From Thermohalobaculum sp039030915 (GTDB taxonomy: Bacteria > Pseudomonadota > Alphaproteobacteria > Rhodobacterales > Rhodobacteraceae), in contig JBCCDG010000091.1 of the NCBI GenBank assembly GCA_039030915.1, forward strand, positions 1 to 16,392: a stretch of 16,392 nt of DNA, written 5' to 3'. This document shows positions 6,949 through 14,817 of this stretch, one piece after another; the stretch's first letter is position 1, and every line of letters starts with the position of its first letter. Both the position numbers and the translations under genes were made by a program. The notes under the pieces are model-generated. The model saw nothing but the letters and a program-made list of their open reading frames with translations. It ran no database searches and was not told where the DNA came from.

Positions 6949-7842
6949 ATGGCGGCGGGGACGGCCGGCGCCGACGGTGGGGATGGGGCGCCGCTCCGCA
7001 TCGGCCTCGTGCAGCTCAACGTCACCGACGATCCGGCGGCGAACCTGCCCGTGACCGAGGCCTTCGTACGCGAGGCGGCGGCGGGCGGTGCGAGGCTGGT
7101 GATCACGCCGGAGGTCACGAACATCGTCTCGGCCAGCCGCGCGCATCAGGAGGCGGTGCTGGGCACGGAGGCCGAGGACGCGACGCTGGCCACGCTGCGG
7201 GCCGTGGCCGCGGAGACGGGCATCTGGCTCGTGATCGGGAGCCTCGCGCTCAAGGAACCCGCAGCGGGCGACGACCGCTTCGTGAACCGGCAGTTCGTGA
7301 TCGGGCCGGACGGGACGGTGGTGGCGCGCTACGACAAGATCCACATGTTCGACGTGGAGCTCGGCGGCGAGGAGAGCTATCGCGAGAGCGAGGGCTTCCG
7401 GCCCGGCGCCCATGCGGTGGTGGCGGACACGCCCTTTGCGCGGCTCGGCCTCGGGATCTGCTACGACGTGCGCTTTCCGGCCCTCTTCCGCGCGACGGCG
7501 GAGGCCGGGGCGTCGATCCTGCTGGCGCCCGCGGCCTTCACCGTGCCGACGGGGCGGGCGCATTGGGAGGTTCTGCTACGCGCGCGGGCGATCGAGACCG
7601 GCAGCTTCGTGCTGGCCGCCGCCCAGACCGGGCAGCATCGCGCGAGCCGGGGCAAGGAGCGCGCGACCTGGGGGCACAGCCTGGCGGTAGCGCCCTGGGG
7701 CGACGTCATCGCCGACGGCGGCGAGGCGCCGGGCGTCACCTTCGCCGAGCTCGACCTCAGCGCCGTGGCGGCGGCGCGACGGCGCATCCCCGCCCTCGCC
7801 AATGCGCGCCGCTTCGAGGCGCCCTCGGCGGTCTCCGGGTAG
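6949..7842 (+). CDS. Carbon-nitrogen hydrolase, Nit1-like (probable deaminated glutathione amidase)
   Basis: A 297-aa nitrilase-superfamily amidase. The Glu-Lys-Cys triad is visible: Glu55 in VITPEVTN, Lys130 in RYDKIHMFD and Cys171 in GICYDVRFP. The DKIHMFDVEL and CYDVRFP signatures are those of the Nit1/Nit2 branch, whose known activity is hydrolysis of deaminated glutathione or omega-amides. The adjacent glutaredoxin gene suits a glutathione-repair role, but substrate cannot be read from sequence alone. It starts 2 bases after the grxC stop and is the last gene of the operon. The first 15 residues are Gly/Ala-rich and may be an over-extended N-terminus; no better start is evident. Confidence 0.88.
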   Translation: MAAGTAGADGGDGAPLRIGLVQLNVTDDPAANLPVTEAFVREAAAGGARLVITPEVTNIVSASRAHQEAVLGTEAEDATLATLRAVAAETGIWLVIGSLALKEPAAGDDRFVNRQFVIGPDGTVVARYDKIHMFDVELGGEESYRESEGFRPGAHAVVADTPFARLGLGICYDVRFPALFRATAEAGASILLAPAAFTVPTGRAHWEVLLRARAIETGSFVLAAAQTGQHRASRGKERATWGHSLAVAPWGDVIADGGEAPGVTFAELDLSAVAAARRRIPALANARRFEAPSAVSG

Positions 7843-8067
7843 GCGGCATCCCGGCTGGTCGCCGGGATCGGTTTTCGCGGGGACGCCGCCTGACGGGCCG
7901 TGGAGATATCCGCCGCGTCCGCGGACCCGGTTGCAGGCCTTGCAGAGAGAAGTGGGCCGGGGAGGAGCCGCAGGACTTCCTCGTCGATCGTATTTCCGAC
8001 ACCCGGACCGTCGCGAGGACGCTCTGCGAGCGCCGGCTTCGCCGGTGGCCGGGGCAGATCACCGGGG

Positions 8068-9579
8068 TCAGTCGAGGGTGAGGACGGCGCCGGGATTGAG
8101 GATGCCGTTGGGGTCGAGAGCCGCCTTGATCGCGCGCATTGCGGCGAGCTTGGCGGGGTCGAGCCTTTCGGCGAGCTGGCGCGCCTTGACCCGGCCGATC
8201 CCGTGCTCCGCGGCGAAGGAGCCGCCGAGCGCGAGGGCGGTGTCGTGGACCGCGGCGCTGGCCGTGCGGCCGGGCTCGAGCCAATCCGCCGTCGCAGCCC
8301 CCACCGGCGGAAACAGGTTGTAGTGGAGATTGCCGTCCCCGACATGACCGAAGCAGTTGATGCGCAGGTCGGGCGCGATCCCGGCGACCGCGTCGGCGGC
8401 CTCCGCGATGAAGCGGGGGATCAGGGAGACGGGGACCGACACGTCGTGGCTCGCCACCGCGCCGACCTTGCGGTTGGCCTCCGGGATCGTCTCCCGCGTC
8501 CACCAGAGCTCGGCGCGCTGCGCCTCGGAGCTGGCGATGACGCCGTCGAGCACCAGCCCCGCCTCCATGAGATCGGCCATCGCGGCCTCCGCCCGCCCTT
8601 CGAGACCGCCGCCCCCCGGACCCGTCGCCTCGAGGAGGACGCGCCAGTCGGGGGTGCCCGGGAGAGGATCGCGCCAGTCGGGGAAATGCTCCGCGATGAA
8701 GGCGGGGCCACGGGCGGCAATGAGCTCGAAGGCCGTGAGCCCGTCGCCCAGCCTGTCGCGGAGCGCGTGGAGGAGCGTGACGGCGCTGGCCGCCTCCGGG
8801 ATGGCGAGCATCGCGGTCACGCGCTCGCCGGGCGCGGGGAAGAGTTTCAGGACCGCCGCCGTCACGATGCCGAGCGTGCCTTCGGAGCCGACGAGGAGGC
8901 CGCGGAGGTCATAGCCCATATTATCCTTGCGCAACCGCTTCAGGCCGTGATGCACCGAGCCGTCGGCCATCACCGCCTCGACGCCCAGCACGAGCTCGCG
9001 CGCATTGCCGTAGCGCAGGACCCCGACGCCGCCCGCATTGGTCGCGAGATTGCCGCCGATGCAGCAGGAGCCCTGGCTCGCCATGGCGAGCGGGAAGAGC
9101 CGGTCGGCCGCCGCTGCCGCCTGCTGCACCGCCTCGAGCGTCACCCCCGCCTCGGCGACCAGGGCGCCGTCCTCCGGCGCGACCGCGCGGATGCGGTTCA
9201 TGCGCTCGAGGCTGAGGAGGACCGGAGAGGGCAGCGCGCCCGGCGCATCGGCAGGAGCGGTGAAGATCTGCCCGCCGACAAGGCCCGTGCCGCCCGAGAC
9301 CGGGACGAGCGGGATGCGGCGGGCGTTGAGGAGGGCGACCATCTCCGCCACCTCCGCGGTCGAGCGCGGACGCAGGAGCGCCGCGGCGCGGCCCTCGAGA
9401 CGGTCCCGCGGCTCGCGCAGATAGGGGGCGATGCGCTCGATGCCGTCCGCGCCGTCAGGGCGGACGAGGCCCGCGCCGTCCGTCATCGCGGCGAGCGCGT
9501 CGAGATCCGCGCTGCTGGCGGCGCGGAGGCGGGAGGCGGGCGCAGGGTGGGTTGTGCCCGAGGGGAGATCTTCTGCCAT
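8068..9579 (-). CDS. FAD-linked D-2-hydroxyacid dehydrogenase (D-2-hydroxyglutarate / D-lactate dehydrogenase family)
   Basis: A 503-aa flavoprotein of the GlcD/DLD/D2HGDH family. The PCMH-type FAD domain carries PVSGGTGLVGGQ (93-104) and GGNLATNAGGVGVLRYGNAR (175-194), followed by LLVGSEGTLGIVT (228-240). The C-terminal FAD-oxidase domain has the metal-binding GHVGDGNLHYN (411-421), AEHGIG (457-462) and the terminal LDPNGILNPGAVL (488-500). It oxidises a D-2-hydroxyacid to the 2-oxoacid and passes electrons on, probably via an electron-transfer flavoprotein or quinone. The length and motifs fit D-2-hydroxyglutarate dehydrogenase best; D-lactate is the main alternative. The start at 9579 is chosen because the upstream extension to 9690 reads through the tandem repeat at 9613-9651 and looks non-coding. 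No good ribosome-binding site precedes it. Confidence 0.88.
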   Translation of the reverse strand: MAEDLPSGTTHPAPASRLRAASSADLDALAAMTDGAGLVRPDGADGIERIAPYLREPRDRLEGRAAALLRPRSTAEVAEMVALLNARRIPLVPVSGGTGLVGGQIFTAPADAPGALPSPVLLSLERMNRIRAVAPEDGALVAEAGVTLEAVQQAAAAADRLFPLAMASQGSCCIGGNLATNAGGVGVLRYGNARELVLGVEAVMADGSVHHGLKRLRKDNMGYDLRGLLVGSEGTLGIVTAAVLKLFPAPGERVTAMLAIPEAASAVTLLHALRDRLGDGLTAFELIAARGPAFIAEHFPDWRDPLPGTPDWRVLLEATGPGGGGLEGRAEAAMADLMEAGLVLDGVIASSEAQRAELWWTRETIPEANRKVGAVASHDVSVPVSLIPRFIAEAADAVAGIAPDLRINCFGHVGDGNLHYNLFPPVGAATADWLEPGRTASAAVHDTALALGGSFAAEHGIGRVKARQLAERLDPAKLAAMRAIKAALDPNGILNPGAVLTLD

Positions 9580-9612
9580 GATGCGAAGATAGGCCAACTG
9601 CGCGCCGCGTCG

Positions 9613-9651
9613 CCAGTATCGTGGGCCAGTATCGTGGGCGAGTATTGTGAC
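9613..9651. repeat. Three tandem 13-bp repeats upstream of the FAD dehydrogenase gene
   Basis: CCAGTATCGTGGG occurs twice without a gap (9613-9625, 9626-9638), followed by a diverged third copy CGAGTATTGTGAC (9639-9651, 4 mismatches). The array begins 34 bases before the predicted start codon at 9579. It could be a regulator-binding array or simple replication slippage; the sequence itself does not decide. Confidence 0.85.
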
Positions 9652-9776
9652 CCCGGACGGCGCCCGCGGGGGCGATGGGCTGGCGTTCACGCGGGCTCAA
9701 GCCTTTGTCAGGCGAGCTATGCCGGAGGCGCCCCGGGGTGCATCGTAGGCTCAGCGCAACGGATGGGATCACTGCC

Positions 9777-9962
9777 ATGCCGACGATCGTCGCCCTCGCC
9801 CTGCCGCCGGCCCTTGCGGTCACGCTCGCGCTGACGACGGCGCTGATCACGGGCATCGAGGTGCTGCCGAGCACCGGCTGCACCCCGGCGACCTGCGGCG
9901 GCGGGGCGGAGGAGGTCGTGCTGCTCTCGGGCACGGCGGATCATGGAGTCGCGGCGCAGTGA
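9777..9962 (+). CDS. Possible small hydrophobic protein, 61 aa
   Basis: No family recognised. From the ATG at 9777 the frame encodes 61 residues. About residues 4-30 are one hydrophobic segment (IVALALPPALAVTLALTTAL then ITGIEVL), which could be a signal anchor or membrane helix, followed by a Cys-containing tail (CTPATCGGG). Nearly all codons end in G or C, as in neighbouring genes, which argues for coding; however an antisense frame shares the same third positions, so this alone does not fix the strand. A weak GGGAT lies 7 bases before the ATG. It converges with the Sua5-type gene ending at 10003. Confidence 0.4.
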   Translation: MPTIVALALPPALAVTLALTTALITGIEVLPSTGCTPATCGGGAEEVVLLSGTADHGVAAQ

Positions 9963-10002
9963 GCGCGCGCGCTCGGCGCCTTTCCCAGCGTCAGCGTCAG
10001 CA

Positions 10003-11139
10003 TCAGCGCCGGGGCGCGGCGGCGCGGGCGAGGCGGTCGTTGATCGCGCGGCCGAGGCCGGTATCGGGGATCGGGGCGACGGCGATGGTCGCATCGGGCG
10101 CGCCGCGTTCGGCGAGCATGGCGTCGAGGCGGCGGAGGCAGGCGAAGAGGCGGTGCGCCGCTTCCGCCCTGTCGCCTGCTTCCGAGAGATTGAGGCGGGC
10201 GGGGGCGGCCCCGGCACCGTCGGGGTCGGGCCCGAAGCCGAGCCATGCCTCCCCGACGCGCGGTGCCGACGCGGCGAGGCGGAGGCGCGCCGTGGGGGCG
10301 TAGTGGCTCTCCATCATGCCGGGCGCTTCGAAGGCGATGCCCGCTTCGGCGCTCGGTGCGGGGCGCGGTCTGGCGGTTGCGCTTGCGGTGTCGTCATGGC
10401 CCGTCGCTAAGCCCGTCGCTGGGCCCGCCGCCTGGCTCACGGCGATCGGCTCGCCCGCCGCGTCCTCCAGCACGTCGAGGGGCACGCCACCCGGACGGAG
10501 GAGGCGGAGGGGGCCGCCATCGGCCGCCACGATGGTCGATTCGAGCCCTACGGCCGTCGGCCCGCCGTCGAGGACCGCGGCGATGCGCCCGCCGAGGCCG
10601 GTGATGGGATCGAGCACATGCGCAGCCTCGGTGGGGCTGACGCGGCCCGAGGGATTGGCGGAGGGCGCGGCCACTGGGCAACCGGCGGCGGCGAGGAGCG
10701 CGGGCGCCACCGGGCCTGCGGGCACGCGGAGCCCGACTGTCTCCCGCCCCGCGGTGATCGCCGGCGCGAGGCCCGCTTCGGGGCGGAGCGGGACGACGAG
10801 CGTGAGAGGACCCGGCCAGAAGGCGTCCGCCAGCCGCCGTGCCGCAGGCCCGAACACGCCCAGCGCCTCCGCCCCCGCAAGATCCGCGACATGGACGATG
10901 AGCGGGTTGCTGGAGGGCCGGCCCTTGGCGCGATAGATGCCGGCCACGGCCTCGGCCGAGCGGGCATCGGCACCGAGGCCGTAGACCGTCTCGGTCGGGA
11001 AGGCGACGAGGTGGCCGGCGGCGAGCAGCGCCCCGGCCTGCGCGATGCCGGCGGGATCGGCGGGAAGGTGGCGCGTCTTCTCCGGCCCGCTCATCGCGTG
11101 CCGCAGCGCCCGGCTCCGCCCGGCGCGCACTGCGCCCAT
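10003..11139 (-). CDS. L-threonylcarbamoyladenylate synthase, Sua5-type
   Basis: This enzyme makes threonylcarbamoyl-AMP from threonine, bicarbonate and ATP for the t6A modification of ANN-decoding tRNAs. The YrdC/TsaC domain shows AFPTETVYGLGADA, YRAKGRPSSNPLIVH, FWPGPLTLVV and VAAPSANPSGRVSPT. The SHYAP linker motif and a C-terminal Sua5 domain make it the long Sua5 form rather than the short TsaC. The 378-aa frame from 11139 has AGAGG 9 bases upstream; an in-frame ATG at 11094 gives 363 aa with an N-terminus closer to relatives but no ribosome-binding site, so the start is uncertain. The segment before the linker (about AGPATGLATGHDDTASATAR) is a low-complexity insertion. Confidence 0.92.
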   Translation of the reverse strand: MGAVRAGRSRALRHAMSGPEKTRHLPADPAGIAQAGALLAAGHLVAFPTETVYGLGADARSAEAVAGIYRAKGRPSSNPLIVHVADLAGAEALGVFGPAARRLADAFWPGPLTLVVPLRPEAGLAPAITAGRETVGLRVPAGPVAPALLAAAGCPVAAPSANPSGRVSPTEAAHVLDPITGLGGRIAAVLDGGPTAVGLESTIVAADGGPLRLLRPGGVPLDVLEDAAGEPIAVSQAAGPATGLATGHDDTASATARPRPAPSAEAGIAFEAPGMMESHYAPTARLRLAASAPRVGEAWLGFGPDPDGAGAAPARLNLSEAGDRAEAAHRLFACLRRLDAMLAERGAPDATIAVAPIPDTGLGRAINDRLARAAAPRR

Positions 11140-11361
11140 CGGACCCCGCCTCTGGTTATCCTATGCGTCAACCGCTATCTCCCGCCAGTGATCGCCCGCC
11201 CCCCGGGCTATACTGCGCGCACCCTTCCCCTGGCGAGAGCCGGGCGGCGCCGGGTGCGGCAGGGGCCGGCAGGGGCATGGGCGCGACGACGGACAGAACG
11301 AAGAATCCGGCGCCCCAGCCAATGGGCGACCGCGACCACAGAGACGACCCCGGAGGACTCC

Positions 11362-13098
11362 ATGAGCTACCATGCCCCCATCGCCGAGATGCAGCGTCTT
11401 GCCCGCCGCCTCGGCCATGACCGCCTCGCCGAGACCGAGCGCTTTGCCGAGGCGACGGCGGAGACGCGCGACGCCGTGCTGAGCGAGGCCGCGAGGATGG
11501 CCGAGGAAGTGCTGGCACCGCTCAACCGCGGATCAGATATCGAGGGCGCGCGGCTCGAGAACGGTGTCGTGCGCACCTCGCCGGGCTTCGACGAGGGTTA
11601 TCGTGCCATCGCGGAGGGCGGCTGGGTGGGCCTGAGCGCCGATCCGGAGCATGGCGGCATGGGTCTGCCCCGCTCTCTCGGTGTGATGGTCAACGAGATG
11701 ATGTCCTCGGCATGTCTCTCGCTCTCGCTCTGCCCTCTGCTCAGCGGCGGTCAGATCGAAGCGCTGGAGGTGCATGGCTCGGACGCGCTCAAGGCGATGT
11801 ACCTGCCCAAGCTCACCTCCGGCCAATGGACCGGCACGATGAACCTGACCGAGCCGCAGGCGGGCACGGATGTGGGCGCGCTCCGCACGAAGGCCGAGCC
11901 CGAGGCGGACGGCGATGGCGATGGCGGCTATCGCATCACGGGCCAGAAGATCTGGATCAGCTGGGGCGATCACGACATCGCGGAGAACGTTGTGCATCTC
12001 GTCCTCGCGCGCCTGCCCGATGCGCCGGAGGGCTCGAAGGGTATCAGCCTTTTCCTCGTGCCGAAGAAGCTGCCCGACGAGGAGGGGCGGCCGGGCGTGG
12101 CCAACAGCCTCTCGGTCGTCAGCCTCGAGCACAAGATGGGGCTCCATGGCTCGCCGACCTGCGTGATGGCGTTCGAGGGGGCCCGGGGCTGGCTCGTCGG
12201 CGAGGAGAACCGTGGCCTCGCCTGCATGTTCACCATGATGAACAACGCGCGCCTGAATGTCGGGATCGAGGGCGTTGGCATCGCCGAGATGGCCACGCAG
12301 GCCGCGCTCGCCTGGTCGATGGACCGGGTGCAGGGACGCACCCCCGACGGCTCGGCGACGATCGTCGGCCATGCGGATGTGCGCCGCATGCTGATGACCA
12401 TGAAGGCGCTGACGCGGGCGGCACGGGCGATCTGCTACGACTGCGCCTTCTCGCTCGACATGGCGGGGGCCGCGGCAGAGGCAGCGGAGCGGGCGCATCA
12501 CGCGCGGCGCGGCGCCTTCCTCACGCCCATCGCCAAGGCCTACGGGACCGATACGGGCATCGAGGTGGCCGATCTTGCGGTGCAGGTCCATGGCGGCGCG
12601 GGCTACGCGGAGGATAGCGGGATCGCGCAGTATCTCCGCGACGTGCGGATCACGGCGATCTACGAGGGCACGAACGGCGTACAGGCCATGGACCTTGTCG
12701 GCCGCAAGCTGGCGGGCGACGCGGGGGCGACGGCGCTCGACCTGCTCGCGGAGGCGCGCGGCACCGCAGATGCGGCCGCGACCGCCGAGCCCGCGCTGGC
12801 CGAGGCGCTGCACCGGGCGGTGTCGGAGGCGGAGGGCGTGACGAGGACGCTCGCCGCGGCGGACGAGACCGTGCGCGGCGCGGCGGCGACGCCCTATCTC
12901 CGCCTCCTCGCGCTCGTCCTCGGGGGCGCCTCGCTCCTGCGCGGGGCGGTGGAGGATGGCGGGCCGGAGGAGAGCGCCATCGCGGCGTTCCATATCGAGC
13001 AGCTCCTTCCCATGGCGCATGCCCATGCGGCCGCTGCGCGGGCCGATGCGGGGCAGCTCTATGCGCTCGATGCGGACAGGCTGACCGCCAGCGTCTGA
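11362..13098 (+). CDS. Acyl-CoA dehydrogenase, DmdC-like (3-methylmercaptopropionyl-CoA dehydrogenase family)
   Basis: A 578-aa FAD acyl-CoA dehydrogenase of the long DmdC-type class. It has the N-terminal helical domain and the flavin-contacting segment MNLTEPQAGTDVGALRT (160-176). ITGQKIWISWGDHD (192-205) and RLNVGIEGVGIAEM (297-310) follow. VQVHGGAGYAEDSGIAQYLRD (407-427) leads to AIYEGTNGVQAMDL (432-445), in which Glu435 is the catalytic base position. The extra C-terminal region after about 455 is the DmdC-type extension. In marine alphaproteobacteria DmdC acts in DMSP demethylation; related paralogues handle ordinary fatty acyl-CoAs, and no other dmd gene is in view, so substrate is open. 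The start at 11362 has a perfect GGAGG 5 bases upstream; the frame is open much further upstream but without such a site. Confidence 0.92.
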   Translation: MSYHAPIAEMQRLARRLGHDRLAETERFAEATAETRDAVLSEAARMAEEVLAPLNRGSDIEGARLENGVVRTSPGFDEGYRAIAEGGWVGLSADPEHGGMGLPRSLGVMVNEMMSSACLSLSLCPLLSGGQIEALEVHGSDALKAMYLPKLTSGQWTGTMNLTEPQAGTDVGALRTKAEPEADGDGDGGYRITGQKIWISWGDHDIAENVVHLVLARLPDAPEGSKGISLFLVPKKLPDEEGRPGVANSLSVVSLEHKMGLHGSPTCVMAFEGARGWLVGEENRGLACMFTMMNNARLNVGIEGVGIAEMATQAALAWSMDRVQGRTPDGSATIVGHADVRRMLMTMKALTRAARAICYDCAFSLDMAGAAAEAAERAHHARRGAFLTPIAKAYGTDTGIEVADLAVQVHGGAGYAEDSGIAQYLRDVRITAIYEGTNGVQAMDLVGRKLAGDAGATALDLLAEARGTADAAATAEPALAEALHRAVSEAEGVTRTLAAADETVRGAAATPYLRLLALVLGGASLLRGAVEDGGPEESAIAAFHIEQLLPMAHAHAAAARADAGQLYALDADRLTASV

Positions 13099-13212
13099 CG
13101 CGGGGCGCCCGGGCCGGCCCGCCCGGTCCCGATGCGCAACCTCCGGAGGTGGCCGCTTGCCCTTCGCGGGCCTGCGCCGCACTTCTCCCTCCACGGCCAT
13201 GAGGAGAGCAGG

Positions 13213-14367
13213 ATGACCGAGGCGAGCGCACGCCCGAACAGCGCTGCGGCGGGAGGCGACCCGCCCGATGCCGGGCCGCACCCGGCGCCGGCGGGGCGGG
13301 CGGGCGGCGCCCTTCCGCTCATCGCCATGCCCCATGACACGCCGCCCCGGCCGGGGGAGGCCCTGGAAGTGGCGGACGGCATCCTCTGGGCGCGCCTGCC
13401 GCTGCCGATGAAGCTCGACCACGTGAACGTCTACGCGCTCGACGACGGGGCGGGCTGGACGCTGGTCGACACCGGCCTCGACTGGTCCCGCGGAAGGGAG
13501 GCGTTCGCCGCGCTGTGCGACGGCCCGCTCGCCGGAAGGCCCGTCACCCGAGTGCTGCTGACCCATCACCATCCGGACCATATCGGGCTCGCGGGCCGGG
13601 TGGCGGCGGAGGGTGCCGAGGTGTTGGCGAGCCGCATCGCCTGGCTGACCGGGCGGATGCTGACGCTCGATCCGCAGGAAACCCCGAGCGCGGAGCAGGT
13701 CGCCTTCCGCCGCCGCGCGGGCGTGACGGGGGCAGCGCTCGAGGCCTATGCCGCCGAGCGGCCCTTCAACTTCGCGGATTGCGTGGCACCCATCCCCCTC
13801 GGCTTCACCGCGCTGGAGGACGGCGATGCGCTGGAGGCCGCGGGGCGGCGCTGGCATATCCGCCTCGGCGAAGGGCATGCGCCCGCGCATGTGACCCTCT
13901 GGTCCGACGACGGGGCGCTGGTCCTGGCGGGGGACCAGATCCTCTCCTCGATCTCGCCCAATATCGGCGTCTATCCGACGGAGCCCGGGGCCGATCCTCT
14001 CGGCGGCTGGCTCGAGAGCTGCCGGCGCTTCGAGGCGGTGCTGGCGGAGGACGGTGGCGATCCGCTGATCCTGCCGGGTCACCACCTGCCCTTTCGCGGC
14101 GGGCGGCGGCGGCTCCGACAGCTCATCGAGAACCACGAGCATGCGCTCGAGCGGGTGCTGGCGGCGCTGGGCGAGGAGCCGCGCCCAGCGGCCGGGCTCT
14201 TCGATGCGCTGTTTCGCCGGCCGATCGGGGGCAGCGAGTTCGGGCTGGCTTTGGTAGAGGCGGTGGCGCATGTGAACCATCTCCACCGCCTCGGCGCCGT
14301 AACGCCCGAGGACAGGCCGGACGGCACACGGGCCTGGCGCATGGTGCCGGGGTTCAGGCCGCGCTGA
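13213..14367 (+). CDS. MBL-fold metallohydrolase (beta-lactamase-like, C-terminal winged helix)
   Basis: A 384-aa metallo-beta-lactamase-fold hydrolase. The zinc motif HHHPDH is at residues 118-123. Further ligands are probably His222 or His226 in GHAPAH, Asp241 in LAGDQILS and His290 in ILPGHHLPF. After about residue 300 an alpha-helical region typical of the winged-helix tail of this subgroup follows (LIENHEHALERVLAAL then HVNHLHRLGAV). Substrates in this family include thioesters and acyl compounds; its position 114 bases after the acyl-CoA dehydrogenase suggests an acyl-CoA-related role, which is inference. GAGGAG lies 6 bases before the ATG. The first 35 residues are Pro/Ala/Gly-rich and may be dispensable. 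Confidence 0.88.
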   Translation: MTEASARPNSAAAGGDPPDAGPHPAPAGRAGGALPLIAMPHDTPPRPGEALEVADGILWARLPLPMKLDHVNVYALDDGAGWTLVDTGLDWSRGREAFAALCDGPLAGRPVTRVLLTHHHPDHIGLAGRVAAEGAEVLASRIAWLTGRMLTLDPQETPSAEQVAFRRRAGVTGAALEAYAAERPFNFADCVAPIPLGFTALEDGDALEAAGRRWHIRLGEGHAPAHVTLWSDDGALVLAGDQILSSISPNIGVYPTEPGADPLGGWLESCRRFEAVLAEDGGDPLILPGHHLPFRGGRRRLRQLIENHEHALERVLAALGEEPRPAAGLFDALFRRPIGGSEFGLALVEAVAHVNHLHRLGAVTPEDRPDGTRAWRMVPGFRPR

Positions 14368-14625
14368 GGGAGGGTCCGGTCTACGCCGTCATACGATGGC
14401 CCGGCCTCCGGCGCGCGGTGCTTCCGGCTGCGAACGGCGCGCCGACTGCTCTGGCCCGCCCCGGACCGCCCTGAACCGCGCTGGGCCACCGGGCCGCGCC
14501 GGGCAGGTACGACGGCCGATCCGTTGGAGCGGAATGCGCCGGAGGGGTCGTCGTGAGGTCCGCTCCGATGGTCGGTCCCGAGGTCGCTGGTATCGGCGTC
14601 TGCGCCCGCGCCCACCCACGTCAGC

Positions 14626-14653
14626 TTGAGCTGACAGGTTTGAACATTATAAG
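14626..14653 (+). promoter_or_regulatory. Promoter candidate overlapping the LexA box in copy A
   Basis: TTGAGC (14626-14631, 4 of 6) and TATAAG (14648-14653, 5 of 6) are spaced 16 bases apart on the plus strand. The -10 is within the LexA-type box (14642-14656), which is the usual arrangement for repression. On the minus strand the same box contains a perfect TATAAT (14646-14651), with no good -35, so the direction is uncertain. Confidence 0.35.
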
Positions 14654-14656
14654 AAC
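14642..14656. promoter_or_regulatory. LexA-type SOS box in copy A
   Basis: GAAC-ATTATAA-GAAC is an exact direct repeat GAAC-N7-GAAC (the complement of GTTC-N7-GTTC), the consensus LexA site of alphaproteobacteria. The spacer is entirely A/T in GC-rich surroundings. No downstream SOS gene is recognisable on either strand. Confidence 0.6.
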
Positions 14657-14771
14657 GTATCGCTCTCGGTCCGCATTCCGGACTTAGGGTGCGTTCCGGG
14701 CTGAGGGTCGATCCCAAGGTCGGTCGTACCGGCGCCCGCGCCCGCCGACGTCAGCTTGGGCTGAGAGGTCT

Positions 14772-14786
14772 GAACATTATTAGAAC
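14772..14786. promoter_or_regulatory. LexA-type SOS box in copy B
   Basis: GAAC-ATTATTA-GAAC, exactly 130 bases from the box in copy A; both half-sites are unchanged and one spacer base differs. Its right half also forms AGAACA-TCT-TGTTCT (14782-14796), a perfect 6-bp-arm inverted repeat. Confidence 0.55.
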
Positions 14787-14794
14787 ATCTTGTT

Positions 14795-14817
14795 CTCGGT
14801 CCGCATTCCGGACCGAG
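14795..14817. terminator. Perfect 9-bp hairpin in copy B, possible terminator
   Basis: CTCGGTCCG (14795-14803) and CGGACCGAG (14809-14817) pair perfectly around the loop CATTC. In copy A the same segment has one mismatch and one G-U pair. It lies 29 bases beyond the moaE stop and could end the pgsA-moaD-moaE transcript, or a plus-strand transcript from copy A. No T-tract follows on either strand. Confidence 0.35.

Larger units (their letters stand above)
14571..14700. repeat. Direct repeat copy A (130 bp)
   Basis: Copy A of a tandem pair. In the core, 14602-14683 aligns with 14732-14813 without gaps at a fixed offset of 130, with 72 of 82 bases identical by hand alignment. The left end (14571-14601) aligns with 14707-14731 with a 6-base length difference, and the right end GCGTTCCGGG (14691-14700) recurs at 14820-14829. 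It contains the dyad GTCAGCT-TG-AGCTGAC (14620-14635), a GAAC-N7-GAAC box and a hairpin-forming segment. Confidence 0.85.

Noticed and set aside
8032..8046. A short hairpin GCCGGC-TTC-GCCGGT between the nitrilase and FAD-dehydrogenase genes as a terminator
   Set aside because: It has only 6 pairs, one of them G-U, in GC-rich DNA and no T-tract; such hairpins are frequent by chance here.
9580..9690. An N-terminal extension of the FAD-linked dehydrogenase to 9690
   Set aside because: It translates the 13-bp tandem repeat into residues unlike the family; similarity begins after 9579.
10618..11361. A long N-terminal extension of the acyl-CoA dehydrogenase frame
   Set aside because: The extension reads antisense to the Sua5-type gene, and the family N-terminus MSYHAPI with a GGAGG site begins at 11362.
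11533..14286. A 917-residue open frame on the minus strand opposite the acyl-CoA dehydrogenase and MBL-fold genes
   Set aside because: The translation is Arg/His/Pro-rich with no domain, and both plus-strand genes here have complete catalytic motifs. Long antisense frames are expected in DNA with G/C at nearly all third positions.
14389..14717. Minus-strand frames in the gap at 14368-14845 that might be SOS-induced proteins
   Set aside because: They are Arg-rich, read through both repeat and GC-rich DNA, lack ribosome-binding sites and differ in frame between the repeat copies. An RNA product is at least as likely, so no protein is called.
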